Origin: Chimonanthus salicifolius
Lineage: Eukaryota > Streptophyta > Magnoliopsida > Laurales > Calycanthaceae
Direction: 5' to 3'
Assembly (NCBI GenBank): GCA_013350335.1
Contig: CM023540.1
Location: 59,062,962 to 59,126,961 of the forward strand
Length of the DNA: 64,000 bases
Made by a program: the position numbers and the translations under genes. The stretch's first letter is position 1. Every line of letters starts with the position of its first letter. Positions 23,185-34,366 of the stretch are shown in pieces. Below the pieces are notes generated by a model that was not told where the DNA came from, did not search any database, and was given only the letters and a program-made list of their open reading frames with translations.

Positions 23185-25963
23185 TGTTGAGATATGGAAA
23201 ATGACAATTTTACCCCTGATTATTGGACTAGTTAGCTCTCAATCTTGTATATATTAGGTACATTTAATACAATTTGTGAGTTTTGTAGATAAAAAGGGAA
23301 AGTACGTGAAACCAGTTTAAATCCAAAAGAATTGCAAGGATTTGTGCTTAAAATGGAAGACCCAGAATTTTTATAATTAAATTCTAACCACTTTTAGGGA
23401 CATTATTGTAAATTGAATAATCTGAATCCAATTATCAGAGTCTAGATTAATTCGATTTTTAAGTGGTGAATTAATCATTTAATTCTAGAAGAGAGAAGTT
23501 GCAATTCAAGGGCCAAAGTCTGAATTTCAAATCAATGGGCCATAGATCCACTCCAATTGGGCCCAGCATTTGGCCAAGCCACAGGGAGTCCATGCGTATT
23601 TCACACAGTGGACCAACCTAGTGAGAAACTCAAGTGCAAGTTCTCAAGTCCAAGTTCTCAAGCTCAAATCCAAGTTCAAAAGCCCAAAGATAAGTCCAAG
23701 AGTTGAGGTCAAAGCCCAAAGTCCAATGCTCCATGGATCAAGTTCGAATTTCGCCTAAACCCATGTCCAATTTCCCATGGCGGAAATCCATAACCCTAAT
23801 CCTTATCTTTCTCATGCACATTTCATCTCCACCCTCCATTCTCTAATCTCAACCATCAATCCATCCATACATAAACCATGTTAGATCTAGGCAATCTAAT
23901 TCATCCATCATGTAGGATAACCTTATATGCATTGCCTATTCATTCATCCACTTAGATCATCTATCACATATTAGAGGCACTAGATCTTGACCAATCCATC
24001 ACAACTATTCACTTCATACATGCATATTAGGTAACATCCTAGAGCCTCCATGCTAATCCATTTCATAACACACTTTGCATTAAATCTAGGCCATCCATCA
24101 CATCATCTAACTTGATCAACCATTCAATCACAATCCTCCATTAGAAACCCACCTTTTATAGATCTTGATTTTATCAAAATACATTAGAGCCATTAGATCT
24201 AAACCCAAACCAATCATGGTCATTCATTCACTAAACCCTAGGATTAAACAACTTTCATCCTAAGCTAGCCTCCATGCGCATTTTACACATCATCATCCAC
24301 ATGATTTTGCAACTAAATTCTCTCAATGTATTTGAACCAAAATCCATCCACATTCATTCCCATATCTTTTCCACCTCATCAAACTCAATCCATCCAAGTT
24401 ATACACAATTTTGACACTTCTAGAAAGGCAGCCTCCATACGAATTTCACAACCCTAGGACATGTTTATCAACTCATCATCTCATCCATCCATTTACATCA
24501 ACTCTAGATCTTAGCCATTCATGCATTGCGTTAACTTTGAACCAAAACAACCCTAATCTCCATGTCAAAATCGGCCAACCCTATTTCCTCTCCTAAATCC
24601 CAAATTTCTCTCCTCCATGACTTAGCCACCAAACCAAGCCACACCTAATTCGTGTACACCATAATAGAAGTCCTAATTTTCAACTTAAAATCTCCACCAT
24701 TCACCATTAAGTTAGATCTAATCCAAACCTTTGATCCATCAACTTAGACCTAGATTTAATCCCACCCGTTCATCCAATTTTTTAGCCTATAAATACCACC
24801 TTTCACCATGCAAAATTCAAATTTGGACTAAGGACATTGAGGCTAGGCGTGGACCAGAGGAGAGAAAGAAAGAAAAGCAAGGAAAAGACTTGGAGAAATT
24901 GAGTACACCGAGAAGGATCCACTAGTTTAATTTAATTTCTAATTTCCAATTGTTTAATTCTTGTATTCTTTCATTTCAAATCCAAGCACTGTAAATTTGA
25001 ATCCAATGTATTCAATAAATTCTAAGTGCAATGAAATATTAGTCTCCGGTTTTCCAATTGAATAGTATTTGTGTTATGATTGTTTGTTATTTAAAAATTA
25101 ATTTTGAATCTAATACTATGATGGGTTTCAATTATGTATACTCTAAAATTAGATGGAATGAAATATTTAGGCTTGGACAGTCCTTCCGTTTCGGGGATCT
25201 AAGGATTTTTGTCTGACAAACAAAAGTGCAATGAAGTATTTGGGACCCGAATCCGAACAGTTGTCCAAACTAAGTTCTAGTTTTTAGGTATTTGTTTAAA
25301 ATTCATAGAATAGCTTCCAAATGATTGTAAATAATCAACATGAATTCAATATTTGTATTATGATTGTTTAGCTGTTTAGTTTTATTTTTAAATTATATCT
25401 CATGTTCGGATTTTATTGTGTGCTTAAGAGTTAGATGCAATGAAATATTTAGATCTAAGAAAGGCCTTTGCTTTGGTTTCTAAGGCTCTTGATTTCAAGG
25501 GTGCAATAAAATATTTAGTGCCAGAGGTGAACCTGCTTAGACTAAGCTCTGACTTTTTGAGAATATTTATTGGAACACATGAGTTTAATTTCTGAATAAT
25601 TTTAAATAGAAAACTTGAATATGATATTATTCAGTTTACGTGACCTCTGGAGTTTAGGCTTAGATTTTGTTGTCAATATTTGAAACACGATGCCTTCTTA
25701 ATTTCTTAGATCCAATTCCAATGTATCATATGTATTTCATATTGTTTGATTCTTTATCTTTCTCTTTATCATTTCTGTGTTTTCTAATTAGAACCACCAA
25801 CATAAGTTTCAAAGTTAGATTTTACTTTTATTAATTAATAAATAATTGTAAATATTTTATGGATATATTTTCCGTAATTCCATTGGGTTTGACCTCGCTC
25901 TCACATTGCTATACTATGAATGGTTTGCGCACTTGCGAGATTTACAAACTTAAAACATCAACA
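23185..25963 (+). mobile_element. LTR of a Tat-like element (3' LTR of a truncated copy)
   Basis: It starts TGTTGAGATATGG and ends near CATCAACA at 25963. The first 300 bp, the leader (GGCGTGGACC, about 24846) and the end (GACCTCGCTCTCACATTGCTATAC, read in two parts) match the LTR at 58564-60833 with many differences, so both are old. A polypurine-like context immediately upstream suggests a 3' LTR. No target duplication was found: GTATT precedes it but CCGAC follows. Confidence 0.7.
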
Positions 25964-25984
25964 CCGACGATCTATGAGAAGCCT

Positions 25985-26560
25985 ATAACAATCTTTACAT
26001 TGAATGGAAGAAAATGGCAACAAGATATAACGATCTAAAGATGGGGAATGCTCGACTAAAAGATGTTTGAAAAATGAGATTGAAGAGAAAGTCAATCAAG
26101 ACGACAGCTTTATAAAGTCTAAAGTTACAATCAACTCACTAGAGGATGAAATGATGAATCTTAAGAGTGAGTTAATCAAAGAAAAGAAGAGACTGGCAAT
26201 GTAAGGAAGGAACTCATTGAAGAGAGAAGTAGATTGCCTCAATATGAAAATGAGCTTAGAATGGAAAATCAAAAATTAATGCAAGATGTGAACCAACTCA
26301 AATGACACAAAAAAAAATGATCGAAGAGAAGTTCACAAATATTGAAGAGAGATTGGAAAATTTGTTGAAAATTGGGAAGAGAGCAGGTGATAGAAGTGGT
26401 TTAGGATATAATCCTACTTATGCAAAACAAAACCCAACTCCTATTGTATTTGTGAAGAGTAGAACGGAACAGGTAAGTCACATGTTTTTACTGCGGTAAA
26501 AAGGGACATTACAAGAATGAATGTAAAATGCATAAGGAGCATTGAAAAAAAGCTCAATCT
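25985..26560 (+). pseudogene. Broken retrotransposon gag with CCHC knuckle
   Basis: Short frames read EAYNNLYIEWKKMA (about 25980), then Lys/Glu-rich coiled-coil-like segments with stops and shifts. LGYNPTYAKQNPTPIVFVK follows (26402-26458), then the CCHC knuckle CFYCGKKGHYKNEC at about 26481-26522. The layout resembles the C-terminal half of the gag seen in several plant Ty1/copia elements such as SIRE types. No LTRs of this element are recognised. It is not translatable as it stands. Confidence 0.7.
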
Positions 26561-27233
26561 AGACTATATACAAAGGATGTTTAAAGAAATTCAAGGAGGT
26601 ACACTCACACGAATCATAGATTTGTGAATTATAAGAAAGTGAGAGATAACCGAACGCACAGTTATTAACAACACACACAATTTTATCCCTCAAATGGTAC
26701 ATCTTATAGGGATAATCAAATGGACACTCCCAATCAAATTGGAGAACATTATTGAGTTGAGTGTTTTGTCCAAGGTTATTGGACATGGGCTAGGATCTTA
26801 CAGTGTATACTATCAAAATGCCAGATATTGGAATGCTAGGAACCCACCAGATCAAAACTTGAGATGGTTACCTAAAACGCTGAAGTGATCTTGGATCCTA
26901 TTACAATTTGTATCATTGAAGATATTTGGTATTGATCTAGCTGCACAAATGATTTAGGATTGAAGGGATGGTGTGTGATTAATAGTATGGAAATTCACTG
27001 AATTTGTGCTTTATTTTTTAACCTTCGAATTTGTACGCTTGCACGTCTGAACTGACGTTGTTCGCAACAGGTATGGTTTATCTTCTATTCCCGCATGATA
27101 ATTCCTCATTTGGTTTCTTCGGAGCTCTTAACAACGGCAACGTCCTCAAACCTTCCTCTCTGACTGTATTCCTTGGGGAAAAATAAAGCAAACGTGATCT
27201 AGAGTGTGGCAGAGATCTTGGAGAGGATGGGAT
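26561..27233. other. Unclassified sequence between gag remnant and solo LTR
   Basis: No domain is recognised. The last 40 bases before the solo LTR at 27239 are open in one frame that continues after the LTR at 30993 (see 30993-31136). The rest is probably decayed retroelement sequence. Confidence 0.4.
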
Positions 27234-27238
27234 GGTCA

Positions 27239-30200
27239 TGTAATACCCCAGTTTCTCAATGAAGTGGAAAATTACGAAAATACCCCTAAGTTATTAAATT
27301 AATTATTTTGTGATGACAAATAAGGAAATAGTGAGGCCCATTGCTCAAATTAAAATCATATGAGCACATTATAAATGTTAAGCTTGATTGGATGGGTAAT
27401 TTTCATCATTTGGGACAAAAATGGCTAAATGGGTCAAAGGGCCCAAATGGGACGCATCGGGTCTTACTGGATTATTTGACCGTTTTGTAAATTTAAATTA
27501 AATGGGGTTAAGCCTATTTGATTGGAAATCAAGTGGAGAAGAAATGGGTAGGCTTGATCCATATGTGAAAACCATTTACAAATGACCAAAATACCATAAT
27601 TGGGTCATGGAGTCAAAAACGGGTCAAGGAGCTAAAAGTGGACCCAACGGGTCAAGTTGACTATGGTTGACCGTGTGGACCCTCAAGGGAGCTAAAACAC
27701 GAGTCAAATCAATTGAGTGGGACTGAAGTGAGTTGAAATTAAATCAAGTAGTGAGTCAACTCATGTGCATTAAATGAAATGCATTAAGTATGTGAGTTGG
27801 GTGAGTTGAGATGGAAATCTAAATGATCTTGAGTTGGGTGAGTCAAAATGGAAATCCATGGAACTGCAACTCAGTGAGCTAAGTGTAAATTTGAAGAGGT
27901 TGGCTGGTCTTAAACCAACCAAAACAAGTCCCACACGTTGGGGACTTGTTTTGGTGAGTTCCATGTTGAATCATGAATGCAAATGATGGGTTTGAGGTGA
28001 GTTACATGGAAATCTGAATAGCTGCATGGGTAGGTGCCAAGGGGTGCCTTGGATGGCACCCAATGCCCATCGTTTTGTGCATGAATTGATGAGAAGTGGA
28101 GGGGTTATGATGGCTGAAATACAAAAGCAATGAACACCAAGGTTAGCCGACTTTTGTCATTGCAAACCCAAGTTTTCCCATCTCTTTCTCCCTCTCTCCA
28201 ATTGGTGTTCTTGGCTGGAACAGCAGAGGTTTTTGGTACCAAATATTCAAGCTTAAACCAGCAAGGAATTAAGGAAGAAAGGAAGAAATAAAAGGAAGAA
28301 GACAAGGAGCAAAGACAATAGGAAGAGCTTGGAATTTGGTAAGTGTTTCATGGACTTTTGGATTAATAAAATGGGTGTGTATTGGGCCATGATCATGGCC
28401 GAATACACCAATGTTTAACCTTGATTTAATGGAGATTTAGAAATGGTGAAGATGACCATTGGGTTCGGCCACCATGAAGGGCCGAACCCCATGTGAAAGA
28501 TTGCTTGGTTTTCATGTTTTGGAAACATGAAAACCATGGGTTTATGGACTGATTTTTGGGTTTTTTATTTGAGAATTAAATACATGTTATTAAAAGGATT
28601 ATAAACCTGTATCTGAATGTCAGAAAAGGTTGAAGTTTATATGGTCTAAATCAGTGGATTAAAAGATGGAAATGGACCATTGGGTTCGACCACTTTGCAT
28701 GGCCGAACCCCATGGAAACAAGTGGTTGTTTTTTATAGTTTTTGGAAATTAAAACCATATAATTTGGGACTGATATTAGATGTTATTGTTGGATTTAAAA
28801 TGCATGTTTTAAAGAGGTTAAAACATGGATTTGGATGTTGGTTTCAGACCCAAGATAAAGGGTTAAATGTTCAAAACCAAAGGTTATGGTGTTCGGCCAA
28901 TGAGCATGGCCGAACCCTATGAAATTGGGCTAATTTTTGGATGTTTGTTTGAAATCCAAAAGCCTGATAATAATATACTGTTATTACATGATTATTTGAG
29001 GTTTAAAAACAGTAAACATAACCATTGTGTTCGGCCACCATGGAGGGCCGAACCCCATGTAAAAGAGTGTTGGTTTTCATGTTGGGAAACATGGAAACCA
29101 TGGACTTTTATGGGCTGTTTGGATGAATTTAATTAGATGGTTTCTAAGAGGTTTAAAGGCAGCAATATGATACTGATATTGCATGTTTAAATAATTCCTA
29201 AAGTATGTGTGAAAGACCAAAACATGGACATAGGGTTCGGCCACCTTGGACGGCCGAACCCCATGTAAGTAAGTAATGGGTTTTGGTGAAGTTTAAATGA
29301 CTGTTTTGGTGGTTGGTTATGTGGCTGAACCATGTGTAATTCATGGTTGGGTAAGCATGATTAAATCATGAATAACCATGGGAAGTGAGGGATCAATCAG
29401 ATCAAGAGAACTATTGGGTTCGGCCATGTGCATGGCCGAACCCCATGGGGCTAGTTTTGGGATGAATGGACCAAGATTTATGGGTTTTCTTATGTATGTT
29501 AAATGAAATAAGCTTGCTGTTTTGGGTTGGCCATAGGATGGCTAAACTATGGGTTAACATGGCTAAGGGGGTAGAGCCAATTAGTATTTAAATAAAGGAC
29601 ATTATTGAGCAAAGAACTATAAGGGTTAGGCCATGAGTATGGCCGAACCCCATGGACTATTTTCATGGGTCATTTTATGGATGTGTATGTGATCAAAGAT
29701 GGAATTATGTTTGCTATTTTGGTCGTCCAAAACATGACTGAACCACGTTAAGGTTGCGGTTAAGGTTGTAGAGTTTAGTCAAGGTATTGGTAGCAATGGC
29801 ATGTTTGTGAATAAGGGTCACAACCATGAGTTGGTATTTGTGGACTCAGACTCAAAAATGGGAATCAAATAAAGTAAGGGATTAAAGTTGGTCCATGATT
29901 TATGTGAATAAGGTGACGGATCTCTGTGACGGTGCACGACTGCGAGCGGTGACCGGATAAAGCCTAAGAAAGAACGGACGCTGAAGTGATTCTTCAGTAG
30001 GTTTCCTACCTACTTGTAACCACGATTTTACCCCAGTTTTCTTATAATACTCTTGTTTTATTTTATGTGTTTCAAATGATATATTATGCATTAACAAATG
30101 GCATATAGGCATTGGCATCTCATGCATAGACATGGGATTATGAATGAGGTTCTACAGTGTTGCAATTTATGGGTTACGTCCTGCCTCGGTGGTGCAAGTC

Positions 30201-30987
30201 ACGCCAGGAGGAGTAACATGATGATCATAGTCACATTGGTCTCCTTAGGCGATGAGAGTCCCTCCAGGAGGACTCATACGTGATATGAATCAGTCAATGA
30301 TGAAGAGATGAAAGTGTGTTGTAATTTACCTTGACAGTGCAAGGCACGTCAAGTGATGGCTATGAATGTACATGATGGGGGATGCTCATTGCATGTGCAT
30401 ACTTCATAGCATTGTTTTACCTGTTTTGATGATCATGTATTATGATATGTAAATGCATGTTTTATATGCTAACATGTGGTAGCCCTGATTCGGGAACCTA
30501 CTGAGCGCGTTGATCTAACGCCCTAATTCTATCCTCAGAGGAGATTGCAAGTACAAGTAAAGGAAAAGAAAAGGTCATTGACCGGGAGGGGAGCTGAGCC
30601 TAAGTGCTTGAATGCGGGAATGAATTTCTATTTGCTGTTTATTTGATACTTTATTATGGACATGTAATAAAGTAGTTACTTGCTATGGTTTGCTTAGGAT
30701 ATTGACAATGTATGGTTGATTTATGTGATTATTATTTGAGACTGGTACTGGCTATCTTTTCATATTATTCCGCAGTTAACTTATACTATTCCGCAAGTTG
30801 ATGTTAGTTCCATGTATGTTCATTATCATGGTCTAGTCCATGTACACATGCGTGGCCAGTTAAGGTTCAGACTTGGGTAGTCTGAACTTAACTCGCGTCG
30901 TGACGCCGCCCGCTCTCTTTCGATGTTTTATTATTACTTTAAAAAAAAAATTAGACTCTGAATTCTCGGAGAGGGCGGGGCGTTACA
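27239..30987 (+). mobile_element. Solo LTR (chromovirus type), 3.75 kb
   Basis: It starts TGTAATACCCCAGTTTC and ends GAGAGGGCGGGGCGTTACA. A perfect duplication GGTCA flanks it (27234-27238 and 30988-30992). It has a GGTGCC...GGCACC inverted repeat near 28035-28062, a GTAAGT donor-like site at 28339-28344, seven GGGTTCGGCC-type hairpins (28461-29651), minisatellite units around 30170-30350, and the GGGCG block at 30503-30523. It is closely related to the solo LTR at 34367. Confidence 0.95.
28461..29651. repeat. Seven dispersed inverted repeats in the solo LTR
   Basis: Copies lie at about 28461-28490, 28682-28711, 28890-28918, 29028-29055, 29233-29262, 29416-29444 and 29623-29651. The arm cores GGTTCGGCC and GGCCGAACC are kept, but the middle differs (ACCATGAA, ACTTTGCAT, AATGAGCAT, ACCTTGGAC). 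The arms are therefore more constant than the loops. Confidence 0.88.
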
Positions 30988-30992
30988 GGTCA

Positions 30993-31275
30993 AACTTACT
31001 ACAGTGGGGCGGAGATGCATACCCTTCTCTAGTTAAGGGAATGTATCACTCTAAATATACGTATGGACTTTCTCCACCGATTTTCACTGTTGAATTTACG
31101 AATGGAGAGAATTATGTGGTCATCCCCCAAAATTGAAAGTTCCCGATGCTAGAACAAGATTGGTCCTAGAGGAGGGGGAAGTGAATAGGACAATACCCGA
31201 TTTTTATGGACCTTTACAAATTTCTTAATTAATCAATACAAATGCAAAGGAATAACAAGATTAATCAAGTGTTCT
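30993..31275 (+). pseudogene. Small open-frame remnant split by the solo LTR
   Basis: Joining 27233 to the bases after the target duplication gives one frame, from about 27195 to a TGA at 31134-31136. It includes LLQWGGDAYPSLVKGMYHSK after the LTR. The composition resembles N-terminal proteins of plant gypsy elements (a ...YPxLVKxFY-like motif), but I cannot assign it firmly. An in-frame TAG precedes it, so it is dead. The remaining bases to 31275 show nothing. Confidence 0.35.
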
Positions 31276-31800
31276 TGTGATATCCCACCCAAAGTCCCAC
31301 ATAGGTTGTGGACTTGGGTGGTAGGGGCTTTATATGAGGAGGCAAGCCCCTCCCCATCACAAGGCCTTTTGGGCCTAGCCAAGTGGGCCAAGGCCCAAAG
31401 TAAAGTCGTGCGGGTCCAAGTGGGGTCCAAAGCAGACAATATTGTGATGGGTAGGGTAGGGTCGTCACAAGCGGTATCAGAGCACGATTCAACACTCGAA
31501 CTGTATGGCCTCTACTTGCATGACGTTGCCTGCCTGTATGTGTGGACCCCCTCTCAGTGTGACATGACAAAGCCAGGGATGGCTCTGGTCTTAAGGGGGT
31601 AGATTGTGATACCCCCACCCAAAGTCCCACATTGGTTATGGATTTGGGTGGTAGGGGCTTTATATGAGGGGGCAAGCTCCTCCCCATCACATGGCCTTTT
31701 GGGCCTGGCCAAGTGGGCCAGGGCTCAAAGCAAAGTCAGTGCGGGCACAGTTGGGATCCAAAGTAGACAATATTATGATGAGTAGGGTCAGGTTGTCACA
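31276..31800 (+). mobile_element. TRIM element (terminal-repeat retrotransposon in miniature)
   Basis: Two direct terminal repeats of 194 and 196 bp (31276-31469 and 31605-31800), starting TGTGATA and ending GTCACA, enclose only 135 bp. The inside starts with GCGGTATCAGAGCAC (31472-31486), a clear tRNA-Met primer site, and ends in AAGGGGGTAGAT, a polypurine tract. There is no coding capacity, so movement must have depended on another element's proteins. Each LTR has a TTTATATGAG box (first at about 31329). No clear target duplication remains (GTTCT before, ATTGT after). Confidence 0.9.
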
Positions 31801-34361
31801 ATTGTGTGATAGAAGAGTGTGAAAATTATGAAGCAATCACAACAACAAACCAAACACCCAATATATAGTGGTTCAGAGTAAATCTCTCCTACATCCACTG
31901 ATGGACTCACCCAATCTTGAGTTATCTCAAATTCACTAGTATGGGAATTACGCCCACACAAATAGAGTAGGAATTTCACCTACACAATCCCATCTAATTT
32001 TGAAAGGTTCGACCACCTTGGTCTAATCCTTATCCCTCTATTTTTTATATTGGTTCAAGCACCTTGCTTTAATCCACTTCATAAAGATGATATTCAATGT
32101 AGCACAAGAATAAGAACTTGCCTTTTTAGCTCACTTGAAGTAGATGTTGTGCTTCTTGAAGAGTTCTCCCAACTTTGATCTCTTGATGGAAGATGTACCA
32201 ATTATGCACAATCACAAGCTTTGGGAGATGTTTTCTAGGATATGAGATTTGACTATGGATCTTAGATCTATTTCTTCTATTTCTCAATCTCAATCAAAGC
32301 CTTGATAGGATTTCAAATGATTTACCAATGTAAAGTGCTTAGAAAGAGGTTGAGAGAGGTTGGGATTCTCTCGTATTTCCTTAAGATTTTCCAAGTGTAA
32401 GGTCCAAACAAACTCTCCAAAACCCGGAGCTTAAATAGGCAAAACAGTGATTTCCCAACAACTAGTTGGCGATGGGTCGCAAGCTGGCAATGGATCCCAA
32501 CTTTTCAAAAAGCCTTCAAACCATATGATCGTTGTACGTTTAATGCATTTCCAATGGATAAAAAACGATCACCTGCGATGGATCGCCACTGGCAAGTGGC
32601 TCTCCTTGAGACCAATTTTAAAAAACAGAGTTCTCTCATCCAGAACTCTGGAAAACCCAAGTGATGCATCATATCCTGCGATGGGTTGCGAGGCACCTGG
32701 CGATGGATCGCCAACCACTAGTGGCTCGTCCTGAGAACAGACCAAATTGACAATATTTTCCAACCAGAACCTTAGATTTTCTAGGCGATGGCTTAGTCAG
32801 CTTGCGATGGGTCGTGAGGCACTTGACGATGGATCTCCAGACCACGATGGCTCACGCCTAACTGATATCCAGATTTTCAAGTTTAAGTCCAAAGGTTCTG
32901 TGGCTTGGTCCTGGTCCACTAGGCTTGATCAATTTTACCAATATGAATACTAAGCTGAGTCAGGGTCTCTATAGGTGTGTTGGGTTCACCCTAGAGTCAT
33001 CTATGGCCAATTTACCTAAGTGATTGCCATACACATGGTGATGCTTGAATATTTAACTTGATCTTTCATGTTTGAACTCTTGATTCAGTCTTCACCGCTC
33101 TTGAGTCTTGATTCATGTCTTCTATCTTCCAAGGCAATGCTCTTCTAGGTCATGGAATTGACAACAAGGTGACTCGGTCAAACTGGGATACTAACAATTA
33201 GTGATCTGATTATCATACCAATGAACATGAATGTGTTAGGTGTGGTGAGAATTTAAAGTTTCCAAATGGAAGGTGATGTTGGAAGCCTCCAACTCATGCA
33301 AGGCTCTTGGAATTCACATTAATATTGGAGAGAAAATCTCTCTCTAAAGGACATGGCACGCCAGCGTTGGACTACAAGGAAATAGGAAAGCCAAGATGTG
33401 TACACGATAGTTGTAACATGTGGAAGGGAGAGAAAATCTCTTCTAACTCATAGAAGAGAAGGACGGGTGCTAAGTTTGGATTGCCTTTTGGCCATGGGCC
33501 TTTTCTGTTGGTTGTATGCGCATGTTGTGCGCTTCAAAGAGAGTCGCCTCTAGCTGCGTGCATCATGGTGGAGGGATTTTTGTTGGTCACCACAGGAGAC
33601 ACCAATGAAGACCTAAAATACACAACAGCAAGCATGGTGAATGCTTGAGTCTTGTGCCGTGCATGCATGATAGATGCATGGTGGTGGACGGAAAATGCAT
33701 GGTGTTGACTGCATGCATGGAGGTGGTTGAAGGTGTTGTGGAGGAGTCACAACAAGAAGCACATCAAGGAGCGAGTTAGAAGACATGTAATTTCTTTTGG
33801 ATTGAGAGTGCAAGTTAGAGAAGGGAAACTGCAATTCAGTTGTGGGTTGCGGGTAGCAACGATGTATTGTACAAGGGACTCTGAATTTGGATTTGGGACT
33901 TAAACTCAATGGGGTCATTTGCATCTTTTACGAGTATTATCTCTTTACTCTCAGAGTGGATTATTCACGCCTTGGACGTAGGTAGTATTTGCCGAACCAT
34001 GTAAATCTCTTAGTTGCGGTATACTTGTTATTTTTTCACATATTTATTCCTAACAGAATGATGTGTCATCCATTTCAAAAAAATATATCTAAAGGGCTAG
34101 GGAAAGAGTGTACACAACTTTTGTGTGGCAAAGACGAATCATGGCACAAAAGTGCTCTGCCTATGTCAAGACTTCATCTTGAATACAGGATATTACAAAA
34201 TATTTTTCTTCACAACTTATATCCTAGACAAGGGTAGCAAAACTGATCTCAGTGGAGGAATGGCATACTTCCTTTATTTAGTAGCCACTGGTGGAAATAT
34301 ATGTCTACCTTCCTGAATCTACACCACTGTGGTGAAGTCTCTCTTAAATCCAACTCGTACT
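31801..34361. other. Unclassified repeat-like region, no gene recognised
   Basis: This holds a TATAGTGGTTC...CTACATCCACTG block (about 31865-31905), common in dispersed plant repeats, and an array of GCGATGGGTCGC/GGCGATGGATCGCC motifs (32460-32850). 33300-33960 has no credible gene. The last bases before 34362 read open in one frame across the next solo LTR's insertion point. All open frames are short and without recognised domains. Confidence 0.5.
32460..32850. repeat. Diverged repeats of a GCGATGGGTCGC / GGCGATGGATCGCC motif
   Basis: The motif pair occurs at about 32468, 32575, 32679-32712 and 32783-32832, with units of very roughly 105-110 bp containing GAGGCAC and TGGCTC. GGCGATGGATCGCC is a near-palindrome. 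The type resembles repeats in leaders or LTRs of plant copia elements, but no element boundary was found. Confidence 0.65.
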
Positions 34362-34366
34362 GTTGC

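Noticed and set aside
31276..31800. Cassandra-type TRIM
   Set aside because: The LTRs show no 5S rRNA-like internal promoter sequence.
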